Positions 1-6,394 of a stretch of 10,813 bases of DNA are shown in pieces. The DNA is taken from NCBI GenBank assembly GCA_007134625.1, contig SLKL01000045.1, positions 1 through 10,813 on the forward strand, given 5' to 3'. The translations under genes and the position numbers were made by a program. Each line of letters begins with the position of its first letter. The stretch's first letter is position 1. This DNA is from Saprospiraceae bacterium. Its GTDB lineage: Bacteria; Bacteroidota; Bacteroidia; Chitinophagales; Saprospiraceae. The notes under the pieces were generated by a model. That model did no database searches. It was not told the DNA's origin and worked only from the letters and a program-made list of their open reading frames with translations.

Positions 1-211
1 AACATATATATATAGAAAATCAACGAGTTATGAATCATGTATTTTACTATCAGCTAAAAAGAATATTAAGTAATATTTCTGATTGTTGATTGAAGAAGTC
101 CATTTAGTCTCAAAATTCCGGGGATGATCTTTCGGCTCAATAATAGTAAGTTTTGAGTTTTTAGTCAACTAAGCACTCAAAACTAAAAACTCAAAACTCA
201 AAAAAACTCCC
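1..211. other. AT-rich intergenic region left of dnaX
   Basis: No coding region is supported here. It holds an alternating TA run near the left edge, a small AT-only hairpin at 62-77 (AATATTA, two-base loop, TAATATT), and a longer inverted repeat at 149-198 listed separately. The last 40 bases are built from short direct repeats of the kind ACTCAAAA/ACTAAAA. The neighbouring gene to the left is outside the window, so I cannot say whether it is a promoter or a terminator region for it. Confidence 0.6.
149..198. repeat. Perfect 17-bp inverted repeat after dnaX
   Basis: The left arm AGTTTTGAGTTTTTAGT (149-165) and the right arm ACTAAAAACTCAAAACT (182-198) are exact reverse complements separated by 16 bases. 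The structure begins 14 bases beyond the dnaX stop codon, so a dnaX transcript would fold it into an AU-rich hairpin near its 3' end. Neither side is followed by a clean T tract, so it is not a textbook intrinsic terminator. It may act as a 3'-end stabiliser or a termination aid, or it may be one of the dispersed AT-rich palindromes common in this phylum. The repeat is seen directly; its role is inference. Confidence 0.75.
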
Positions 212-2065
212 TCAATCCACAGGCTTTAACTGAAAGCTATCCACTAGTCCTTGCAGGTGCTCATTTTTCTGTTTGAAATATTCCAGTTTTTGGGAAGGGG
301 TTTGAGGATGGTCTTCCTGATCCTCTTGCACCTGAGATTGTAATTCCGGATCAACTTCCACCTCCACATCTACATTTCTGGTTTCAAAGGAGTTTCGCAG
401 CTTTTCCATAAGCTTTTTCTCCATTTTGACCGTTTGTGAAGCTACTTGTCCTGCTGTGCCTACCTTTATCTTTTCCCCGTCAAGCTGAAGTTTACAGGAT
501 TTCAAAACCACAGAAACTGATGGGGAGTCCACTTTCTCAAGATAGTCTGCCCAGATTTTCCGGACGTTTTCTAAACTAAGGTCGAGCCTTGATGCCTTTT
601 CTTGTTTTCTCCTTTTTTCAATACGGGATTGAAGTGCTGATAAGTTTACCGACGGTATGGATCCACCTCCTGCTGTCACTGGCGTAGATGATGGTGTGGC
701 AGGAATTTTAGAAACGGGTGGTTCCTGATTGGTTTCATCTTCTTGTGGTGGCGACTTTTCTACCTTGGGCTGAGGGCTTTCCTCACTTGGTGCTTTTGCT
801 GTTGATTCCGGCTCTGAAACTTTTTCGGGCTGTTGTTTTACAGGGGATTCCTGAGCTGCTGGAGGTTTGATCTCCTCCTTTTTTTCGACTTGTTTTACGG
901 ACTTGGTGTATTCAGTTTTTTTTTCTCTGACTACTGAAGGTGCTTCCGTTAAAGCGGTTGATGATTCACTTAAAAAGTGATTGATAAATGCCATTTTGCA
1001 GAGCGTCAATTCGACGTGCATCCGCTTATTGGAGACATCTTTGTATCGATAAAGTCCTTCTGAGAGGACATTCAAAGCGGAGAAAATAAATGAGCGTGGA
1101 CATAGAGCCGCTTGCTCTTCATATCTTTGAGCAAATCGTTCACCGGATTGCATCAGTTTTCGGGTAGTGTCATTTTTGCATACCAAAACCTCCCTGAGGT
1201 GTTCCTGCAAACCCTCGAGTATGGTTTCTCCCTCAAATCCATCTCCGAGGATACGATCTACTGAGAGCAGTAAATCCTTGGTGTTGCCCGCCATAAACCA
1301 GTCTACCATATCAAAGAAGTGATCCCGATCCAGCACATTCAGACTTTTTATGACTCTTTGATAGGTCATATCGCCCGCTGTTACGCTATTGATTTTATCA
1401 AAAAGGGATAAGGCGTCCCTCAAGGCTCCATCCGCTTTCTGCGCAATGAGGTTGAGTGCTTCTTTTTCAAAAGTGATATTTTCCTGCTCTGCGATAAAGG
1501 ACATCTGAGCGATCATATCCGGAATGGGTATGCGCTTGAAGTCATATATCTGACATCGGGATAGGATGGTCGGCAGTATCTTGTGTTTTTCAGTGGTAGC
1601 CAGAATAAAGATCGCGTATGGCGGCGGCTCTTCAAGGGTTTTTAAAAATGCATTAAAAGCAGCTGATGACAGCATATGCACCTCATCAATGATAAACACC
1701 TTGTACCTTCCTCTTTGTGGAGGATAGCCAACCTGCTCTACCAATTGGCGTATATGTTCCACTTTGTTATTGGAGGCCGCATCCAGCTCAATGATATTGA
1801 AAGAGGCACCGCTGTTGAATGACTCACAAGACACGCACTGATTGCACGGTTCCTTATCTTCCGAGGGTTGCTCGCAATTGAGAGCTTTCGCCAGGATGCG
1901 GGCAATGGTGGTTTTCCCAACTCCTCTTGGTCCGCAGAAAAGCAATGCATGTGCCACGCGATCAGACTGTAATCCCCTTTTCAGGGTCTCCGTTACGTGA
2001 TCTTGTCCCACCACCTCATCAAATCGCTGAGGTCTGAATTTTAAAGCAGATACTTGAAATGACAT
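212..2065 (-). CDS. dnaX: DNA polymerase III subunit tau/gamma (clamp loader ATPase)
   Basis: This is the motor subunit of the clamp loader, which opens the sliding clamp and places it on primed DNA; the long tau form also tethers the polymerase core and helicase. The 617-residue product starts like family members (ALKFRPQRFDEVVGQ, residues 7-21). It has a Walker A motif GPRGVGKT (45-52), four zinc-ligand cysteines (C64, C74, C77, C80), Walker B DEVH (127-130), sensor 1 ATTE (156-159), the arginine-finger motif SRC (169-171) and a sensor 2 region GALRDALS (213-220). The collar domain ends near residue 365. A low-complexity linker rich in Glu, Lys, Pro and Ser (about 370-470) precedes a C-terminal tau domain (about 475-617). 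Length is close to the 643 residues of E. coli tau. A 9-A run and an A AAA AAG heptamer lie at the start of the linker and could produce a shorter gamma-like form. The only ATG that gives the conserved N-terminus is at 2065. Confidence 0.97.
   Translation of the reverse strand: MSFQVSALKFRPQRFDEVVGQDHVTETLKRGLQSDRVAHALLFCGPRGVGKTTIARILAKALNCEQPSEDKEPCNQCVSCESFNSGASFNIIELDAASNNKVEHIRQLVEQVGYPPQRGRYKVFIIDEVHMLSSAAFNAFLKTLEEPPPYAIFILATTEKHKILPTILSRCQIYDFKRIPIPDMIAQMSFIAEQENITFEKEALNLIAQKADGALRDALSLFDKINSVTAGDMTYQRVIKSLNVLDRDHFFDMVDWFMAGNTKDLLLSVDRILGDGFEGETILEGLQEHLREVLVCKNDTTRKLMQSGERFAQRYEEQAALCPRSFIFSALNVLSEGLYRYKDVSNKRMHVELTLCKMAFINHFLSESSTALTEAPSVVREKKTEYTKSVKQVEKKEEIKPPAAQESPVKQQPEKVSEPESTAKAPSEESPQPKVEKSPPQEDETNQEPPVSKIPATPSSTPVTAGGGSIPSVNLSALQSRIEKRRKQEKASRLDLSLENVRKIWADYLEKVDSPSVSVVLKSCKLQLDGEKIKVGTAGQVASQTVKMEKKLMEKLRNSFETRNVDVEVEVDPELQSQVQEDQEDHPQTPSQKLEYFKQKNEHLQGLVDSFQLKPVD
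861..884 (-). other. A AAA AAG heptamer in dnaX followed by a short hairpin
   Basis: Codons 394-396 read GAA AAA AAG, placing the heptamer A AAA AAG (884-878) in the same phase as the programmed -1 frameshift site of E. coli dnaX. A 5-bp stem, GGAGG (878-874) with CCTCC (865-861) and an 8-base loop, follows without a spacer; the E. coli site has a spacer and a stronger stem. In the -1 frame translation continues 31 codons to a TGA at 783-785, giving a protein of about 427 residues, close to the 431 of E. coli gamma. No upstream Shine-Dalgarno-like stimulator is visible. It is a second, weaker candidate beside the A9 run. Confidence 0.45.
912..924 (-). other. A9 slippery run in dnaX with adjacent out-of-frame stop
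   Basis: On the coding strand nine consecutive A (916-924) cover codons 381-384 (GAA AAA AAA ACT). Shifting to the -1 frame, or inserting one A by RNA polymerase slippage, gives AAC TGA, with the stop at 912-914 and a product of 384 residues. Deleting one A gives a stop after about six further codons (CTG AAT ACA CCA AGT CCG TAA). The run lies directly after the ATPase and collar domains and before the Pro/Glu linker. Thermus thermophilus dnaX is known to make gamma by transcriptional slippage at a 9-A run, and the arrangement here is the same in kind. Actual slippage is inference. Confidence 0.6.
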
Positions 2066-2069
2066 AGGA

Positions 2070-2077
2070 CAAAATTA
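2070..2077 (-). promoter_or_regulatory. Bacteroidetes -7 element of dnaX
   Basis: The minus strand reads TAATTTTG, matching TAnnTTTG exactly, with only four bases (TCCT) before the dnaX ATG. No TTG is found at the usual -33 spacing. If used, transcription would start at or next to the start codon, giving a leaderless or almost leaderless mRNA. Confidence 0.45.
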
Positions 2078-2208
2078 GCTTTTAATTGACAATTTGGGGT
2101 AATAGTGGTGAGATTTTATTAATAGTTCTTGAAAAATGGTTGGAGAAAAAAATTGAACGCTTCGGCTTCGTTAAGAGCTAATAATTGAAAAGTGAAGATT
2201 GAAAATTG

Positions 2209-2277
2209 AAAATTGCCTGCTCCCACCGGAGGTGGTGAGAAAATGGTTTGATATTCCGTGAAGTTGGTTTATCTCGT
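2209..2277. repeat. Intergenic repeat, copy A
   Basis: It begins with AAAATTGCCTG (2209-2219) and ends with a 31-base block (2247-2277) that shares 27 of 31 positions with copy B, including CCGTGAAGTT. The centre forms a hairpin: CTC-CCACC (2220-2227), loop GGA, GGTGG-T-GAG (2231-2239), which is eight pairs with one bulged T. The centre differs completely from copy B although both fold. This suggests a structured, dispersed intergenic element, but only the two copies are visible here. Confidence 0.65.
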
Positions 2278-2407
2278 TTTAAGACGCAGACTTTTCTCGT
2301 CCTAAGAATTAGAATTTTCTTGGAAAGGAAGTAGGAGTAGGAATTGAAGATTTTTTTTGATTACTCATAAAGTTGATATTTTTACTTCAACTAAATACTA
2401 AAAACTA

Positions 2408-2494
2408 AAAATTGCCTGTCTCGTAAGGAAATGAAATGGACTGACGAGAAAAATTGAAATTGATTTGATTGTCCGTGAAGTTTGATTATCTCGT
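2408..2494. repeat. Intergenic repeat, copy B
   Basis: It begins with the same AAAATTGCCTG (2408-2418), exactly 199 bases after copy A, and ends with the matching 31-base block (2464-2494). The centre is longer (45 bases against 27) and folds through TCTCGT (2419-2424) with ACGAGA (2444-2449). A second TCTCGT at 2489-2494, inside the conserved end block, could compete for the same ACGAGA, so two exclusive hairpins are possible. Confidence 0.65.
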
Positions 2495-2540
2495 AAAATA
2501 AAGTAGGAAGATGGAAGAAGGAAGTTTATTTAATGGCAGA

Positions 2541-2559
2541 GCCTACTCGGAGAGTGAGC
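2541..2559. repeat. GGA-loop hairpin upstream of nadE
   Basis: GCCTACTC (2541-2548) and GAGTGAGC (2552-2559) can pair across a GGA loop with one mismatch and one G-U pair. The loop trinucleotide is the same as in the repeat copy A hairpin. It lies about 85 bases before nadE. It may be part of the nadE leader or a remnant of the same repeat family; its function is unknown. Confidence 0.4.
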
Positions 2560-2643
2560 CTTCATAAAAACCCCATTGTTCTAAAATCCATACGCCCATT
2601 TAATTGTTTTTTCGGATATTGCACCGTCTAAAGAAAAACATAC

Positions 2644-4284
2644 ATGCGTATAGCATTAGCACAATTGAACTTTCATATCGGGAATTATGAGTTGAATGCC
2701 CGTAAAATACTCGATGCCATTGAACAGGCAAAAGCACAAGGGGCGGATCTTGTTTGCTTTAGCGAGCTGAGTACATGTGGGTATGCACCTATGGATTTAC
2801 TTGAGTTTCCCTCATTTATTGAACAGTCAAATGAGGTGCTGGAAAAAGTAAGAGAAGCAAGTGATTCGATTGGTGTTTTGATAGGTGCTCCACGGAAAAA
2901 TCCTGAGCTTCCGGGCAAGCGATTGTACAACTCAGCTTTTCTTTTTTATGAAAAAAAGTTGATTGGATTTACTGATAAGGCGCTGTTGCCTACCTATGAT
3001 ATTTTTGATGAGTACCGATATTTTGAGCCGGCTAAAAAAATCCGTTGTCTGGATTTTAAAGGTAAAAAACTGGCGGTAACCATTTGTGAGGATATCTGGG
3101 ACCTGGTGCAACCGGATCCGATTTACAATTATTTACCGATGGATGTCCTAATGAAGGAAAAACCGGATTTTGCAATCAATCTGTCTGCCTCACCTTTTTC
3201 CTGGGAACAACCGGGAAGGAGACGAGAGGTGGTTATTGCCAATGCTAAGAAGTATAAACTACCTCTATTTTATGTAAATCAGATCGGAGGAAATACAGAC
3301 TTAATCTTTGATGGTGGTTCATTGGTAGTTGATCAAATGGGAGAAATTAATGAAGAACTGGCGATGTTTAAGGAGGACCTTAAAGTTTTTGACACCAATG
3401 AGGTCAAGAAAAATGAGGGGATTGGACGGATGAAGAGCATGGAAAAAACTGAATTGATCTATAAAGGACTTATTCTGGGTCTTAGAGATTTTTTTGGCAA
3501 ATCAGGATTCAGCAAAGCTATTTTGGGATTATCAGGGGGAATTGACTCGGCAGTAACCGCGGCAGTGGTATGTGATGCACTCGGACCTGAAAATGTTCAT
3601 GGCTTATTGTTGCCCTCGCCTTTTTCATCAGAACATTCTATAGAGGATGCATTGCAATTAGCTGAAAATCTTGGTATGACTTGCGAGACACTACCCATTG
3701 AATCCATGTATGATGCCTTCATAAAAAGTCTTGAAGAACCTTTTGGAAAAACGGATTTTGACACCACTGAGGAAAATATTCAATCGAGGATTCGAGGGAC
3801 TTTGTTGATGGCTTTTAGTAATAAAAAGGGGTATATTCTGCTCAATACTACCAACAAATCGGAGATGGCTGTCGGTTATGGAACCCTCTATGGCGACCTT
3901 GCCGGGGGCTTGTCTGTTCTGGCTGATGTGTATAAAACGGAAGTGTATGAATTGGCTGCTTATATTAACCGGGATACTGAACGCATCCCAGTAAATTCTA
4001 TCCTCAAACCGCCATCTGCTGAATTAAAACCGGATCAGCGGGATTCAGACAGCTTGCCGGATTATGATATTCTGGACAAAATTCTGTTCTTGTTTATTGA
4101 ACGCCGAAAAGGAAAGCAGGAAATCATAGCTGAAGGATTTGAACCGGAAACAGTAAGCAGGGTTTTGAGCTTGGTCAACAATTCAGAATTCAAGCGATAT
4201 CAAACGGCACCGGTACTCAGGGCCAGTCCCAAATCGTTCGGTTCAGGGCGTAGAATACCTATTGTTTCAGTGAAGGGGATGTGA
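2644..4284 (+). CDS. nadE: Glutamine-dependent NAD+ synthetase
   Basis: It catalyses the last step of NAD+ synthesis: deamido-NAD+ plus ATP and glutamine to NAD+, in the cytoplasm. The 546-residue protein has two domains. The N-terminal nitrilase-like glutaminase (about 1-260) shows the catalytic Glu-Lys-Cys triad at E41 (FSELSTCGY), K112 (TDKALLPTYD) and C148 (TICEDIW). The C-terminal synthetase domain (about 270-546) has the pyrophosphate-loop motif SGGIDS (297-302), a TTNKSEMAVGYGT segment (402-414) and a KPPSAELKPDQRDSDSLPDYD loop (455-475) typical of the family. Ammonia released by the first domain is channelled to the second. The length is normal for the fused bacterial form of about 540-570 residues. 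The ATG at 2644 gives the expected MRIALAQLNF start and is preceded by an A-rich stretch, not a Shine-Dalgarno. It is divergent from dnaX and 107 bases upstream of the deaminase gene. Confidence 0.97.
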   Translation: MRIALAQLNFHIGNYELNARKILDAIEQAKAQGADLVCFSELSTCGYAPMDLLEFPSFIEQSNEVLEKVREASDSIGVLIGAPRKNPELPGKRLYNSAFLFYEKKLIGFTDKALLPTYDIFDEYRYFEPAKKIRCLDFKGKKLAVTICEDIWDLVQPDPIYNYLPMDVLMKEKPDFAINLSASPFSWEQPGRRREVVIANAKKYKLPLFYVNQIGGNTDLIFDGGSLVVDQMGEINEELAMFKEDLKVFDTNEVKKNEGIGRMKSMEKTELIYKGLILGLRDFFGKSGFSKAILGLSGGIDSAVTAAVVCDALGPENVHGLLLPSPFSSEHSIEDALQLAENLGMTCETLPIESMYDAFIKSLEEPFGKTDFDTTEENIQSRIRGTLLMAFSNKKGYILLNTTNKSEMAVGYGTLYGDLAGGLSVLADVYKTEVYELAAYINRDTERIPVNSILKPPSAELKPDQRDSDSLPDYDILDKILFLFIERRKGKQEIIAEGFEPETVSRVLSLVNNSEFKRYQTAPVLRASPKSFGSGRRIPIVSVKGM

Positions 4285-4378
4285 GTGATAGGTCAATGAG
4301 ATTTGCTTCTTAATATTTCTTTCAGTTTTCCTTCAGCAAAAAACACTCTAAATATTTTTTCTGCAATGACCCTTGACT

Positions 4379-4386
4379 TATTTTTG
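4379..4386 (+). promoter_or_regulatory. -7 element of the adenosine deaminase gene
   Basis: TATTTTTG matches TAnnTTTG and sits five bases before the ATG at 4392. No TTG is seen at the expected -33 distance. As with dnaX, a start from this element would fall on or within a base or two of the start codon. Confidence 0.4.
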
Positions 4387-4391
4387 ATCGT

Positions 4392-5381
4392 ATGAATTTT
4401 GAAAAACTACCAAAAGTAGAGCTGCACCTTCACCTTGATTGTTCTCTCAGTTATCGTTTTGTAAGCGTCCTGCTACCGGGCATTAGTCATTTAGAATATA
4501 GAGAAAAGTTTGTGGCACCGGATCACAGCAACAGTTTGAGCACTTACCTCTCCAAGGCTTTGCCAGCCATAGAATTACTGCAAACAAAAGAAAATCTGGA
4601 ATTGGCTGTTTTCGATCTTTTTGATCAACTAAAAAAAGATAATGTCGTCTATGCGGAGATTCGTTTTGCTCCACTGGAACATACGAGAAAGGGGTTATCG
4701 GCAAATGAGGTGGTAAAAGCTGTTGACGATGCTATGAATACCGCACAAAAAACCTATGACATCACAGCAAGACTAATTTTGTGTACACTCAGGCACTATG
4801 AAAAAAATGAAAGTGATGAGGTTGCAGATTTTTGTGTAGCATTTAAGGGCAGTAATGTGGTCGCACTCGATATAGCAGGAGATGAAGTAAATTTTAGTCT
4901 TGATAATCATATTGGTGCATTTGAAAAAGTAAAAAAGGCGGGTATGTTTTGTACCGCTCATGCAGGAGAAGCTTGTGGTCATCAAAGTGTGGAAGAAACT
5001 TTAGATCTCTTGAAACCTGAGAGGATAGGACATGGCGTAAGGAGTAATGAAAATGCCAAAACGGTGAATCGCTTGATAAGAGAAAATATTCACCTCGAGA
5101 TATGCCCGAAGTCTAATTTGCTGACCAGCATTTATCCGTCTTATTCAGAGCACGCCATCAGTGATTTAAAAAATCAGGGAGTTTCCCTGAGTATCAATAC
5201 CGATGGTCGAACTATATCGAATGTGAGTTTAATGGAAGAGTACCACAATCTTCATTTGGCGAAAAAGTGGACTGTAAGAGATTTCCGGAGGATTAACAGA
5301 GAAGCCATAAATCACGCTTTCCTTCCGGAGTCCATTAAATCTTCATTAATCAAAAGGTGGTTTGAACAGGACTATGATTGA
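4392..5381 (+). CDS. add: Adenosine deaminase family protein
   Basis: It probably hydrolyses adenosine or deoxyadenosine to inosine or deoxyinosine in cytoplasmic purine salvage. The 329-residue TIM-barrel amidohydrolase has normal family length. Visible motifs: the metal-binding HLHLD (H12, H14, with D16), DIAGDE (160-165), TAHAGE (metal H190 and catalytic E193), ERIGHG (catalytic-site H214), LEICPKSN (235-242) and NTDGR (metal D271). Two positions differ from the mammalian enzyme: the Gly after HLHLD is Cys17, and the second Asp of the usual TDD motif (D296 in mouse ADA, which contacts the purine) is Gly272. The metal ligands and the general acid/base Glu are intact, so a deaminase is likely, but the exact substrate (adenosine, or a modified or related base) is less certain. 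The gene follows nadE by 107 bases and precedes the acyltransferase gene by 45. Confidence 0.88.
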   Translation: MNFEKLPKVELHLHLDCSLSYRFVSVLLPGISHLEYREKFVAPDHSNSLSTYLSKALPAIELLQTKENLELAVFDLFDQLKKDNVVYAEIRFAPLEHTRKGLSANEVVKAVDDAMNTAQKTYDITARLILCTLRHYEKNESDEVADFCVAFKGSNVVALDIAGDEVNFSLDNHIGAFEKVKKAGMFCTAHAGEACGHQSVEETLDLLKPERIGHGVRSNENAKTVNRLIRENIHLEICPKSNLLTSIYPSYSEHAISDLKNQGVSLSINTDGRTISNVSLMEEYHNLHLAKKWTVRDFRRINREAINHAFLPESIKSSLIKRWFEQDYD

Positions 5382-5395
5382 TTGTGCTATTTTTG
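5361..5395 (+). promoter_or_regulatory. Promoter of the acyltransferase gene, inside the end of add
   Basis: TTTG (5361-5364) and TATTTTTG (5388-5395) fit the Bacteroidetes -33/-7 pattern with a 23-base spacer, at the upper end of the usual range. The -33 part lies within the last codons of the deaminase gene. The predicted transcript start, about 5400, leaves a leader of roughly 26 bases before the ATG at 5427. This argues against the longer reading that would start at TTG 5382, because its first codons would be promoter. Confidence 0.5.
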
Positions 5396-5426
5396 CCCCG
5401 GACAATTCAACAAATGTAGTTCACGG

Positions 5427-6329
5427 ATGAAAAACTTTTTTTCCAAATTGGTTATACTGGTGGTTTTAAACCCCCTGTCCCGCTTGCCGTTTGGAGTGAT
5501 TTACTTTGTATCTGACGGGCTGTTTTTGCTCATATACTACCTGGTTGGGTATAGAAAAAAAGTGGTATTTAATAACCTGCGTAACAGTTTTCCCGAGAAA
5601 AGTGAAGGTGAAATAAAAAAGATAGCAAAGGAATTTTATCGTCATTTTTGCGACCTCATTGTTGAGGCAATAAAGGTAGCCGGCCTTTCAAGAGAAGAGA
5701 TGATGAAGAGAATGCATATCGAAAATCCAGAGGTGTTCGAAGATTTGTACAGGAAAAATAAAAATATCATAGTGATGGCAGGTCATTACAACAATTGGGA
5801 ATGGGCTGCTACCGCAGTTCCGGCATTTATCAATCATCGTTGTAAAGGTATTTTTAATCCGCTGAAGAATAAAGAATTTAATGATTACATCAGCGTATCC
5901 CGCTCAAAGTTTGGTATGGAACTGGTGTCCAAGCGCAAATTCTACAATGAATTGATTCCTGTATCTGGTGAAAAGCCTAAGGCGGTTTTTTTTCTTTCTG
6001 ACCAACTACCCAAAAATCCATACAAAACATTCTGGACCGATTTTTTGAATCAGGAGACGGGATTTCCATATGGTGCCGGTGTGTATGCAATAAAGTATGA
6101 CTATCCTGTTGTTTTTGGAGAGGTTCATAAAGAGAAAAGGGGGTATTACAAGACCAGAATGAAAGTGATTACTGAGTATCCACTGAAAACCTCTCAGGAT
6201 GAAATATTAGAAAAGTACAGTCAACTGCTTGAGCAGCAAATTGTAAATAACCCTCAATTTTGGCTGTGGTCACATAAGCGCTGGAAAAGAAGTAAACCGG
6301 CGGATTATGAATCAGGGTTTGATAAATAA
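5427..6329 (+). CDS. Lipid A late acyltransferase-like protein (LpxL/HtrB family)
   Basis: It probably transfers a second acyl chain from acyl-ACP to lipid A at the inner face of the cytoplasmic membrane. The 300-residue protein has a hydrophobic N-terminal region (about 8-40) able to anchor it in the membrane. The HX4E catalytic pair is at H120 and E125 in GHYNNWEW, with KGIFNPLKN (140-148) and FFLSDQLPKN (188-197) matching acyl-binding and active-site segments. A conserved ending FWLWSHKRWKR (278-288) follows. Length is close to the usual 290-310. The frame is open upstream to a TTG directly after the add stop codon, adding 15 residues (MCYFCPGQFNKCSSR), but those codons contain a -7 element and do not look like family sequence, so the ATG at 5427 is preferred. 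Which lipid A position is acylated cannot be told. The pairing with lgt suggests an envelope-biogenesis cluster. Confidence 0.88.
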   Translation: MKNFFSKLVILVVLNPLSRLPFGVIYFVSDGLFLLIYYLVGYRKKVVFNNLRNSFPEKSEGEIKKIAKEFYRHFCDLIVEAIKVAGLSREEMMKRMHIENPEVFEDLYRKNKNIIVMAGHYNNWEWAATAVPAFINHRCKGIFNPLKNKEFNDYISVSRSKFGMELVSKRKFYNELIPVSGEKPKAVFFLSDQLPKNPYKTFWTDFLNQETGFPYGAGVYAIKYDYPVVFGEVHKEKRGYYKTRMKVITEYPLKTSQDEILEKYSQLLEQQIVNNPQFWLWSHKRWKRSKPADYESGFDK

Positions 6330-6394
6330 ATCCACGGAGTATTCAATTTTTGGGATTTTATCTTCAATCTTCTGTTTTGCTCAATGGCTTGTTG

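Larger units (their letters stand above)
2066..2643. other. 578-bp divergent intergenic region with repeats and hairpins
   Basis: It lies between the diverging dnaX and nadE genes, so it must hold both promoters; only the dnaX -7 element is recognisable. I see no coding frame with a family-like product. Contents from left to right: the dnaX -7 element; a short GCTTCG direct repeat near 2159-2170; TTGAAAA tandem units near 2199-2215; repeat copy A (2209-2277); a 6-bp hairpin AGTTGA/TCAACT (2371-2392); repeat copy B (2408-2494); and a GGA-loop hairpin (2541-2559). The last roughly 80 bases before nadE show no clear TAnnTTTG element. Confidence 0.6.

Noticed and set aside
1..211. CRISPR array suggested by repeated ACTCAAAA units
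   Set aside because: The units are 7-8 bases, contiguous and without spacers; they are simple AT-rich repeats and the arms of one inverted repeat.
1738..1950. Small plus- or minus-strand frames lying inside dnaX, nadE, add, lgt and the glycosyltransferases (for example 1738-1950, 2685-2930, 7277-7540, 8924-9163)
   Set aside because: Each lies wholly inside a well-supported gene in another frame, has no family-like motifs and no promoter or ribosome-binding context, so they are shadows of the real genes.
2209..2494. Insertion sequence or MITE ends around the two intergenic repeats
   Set aside because: No terminal inverted repeats, target-site duplication or transposase fragment is visible. 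The copies are direct repeats, so they are listed only as repeats.
2600..2643. nadE promoter at the GGATATTGCACC stretch
   Set aside because: It resembles the bases that follow Bacteroidetes -7 elements (TTGCA) but has three mismatches to TAnnTTTG.
4285..4391. Terminator between nadE and add
   Set aside because: The AATATT occurrences can pair only weakly across a long loop, and no GC-rich stem or T tract follows.
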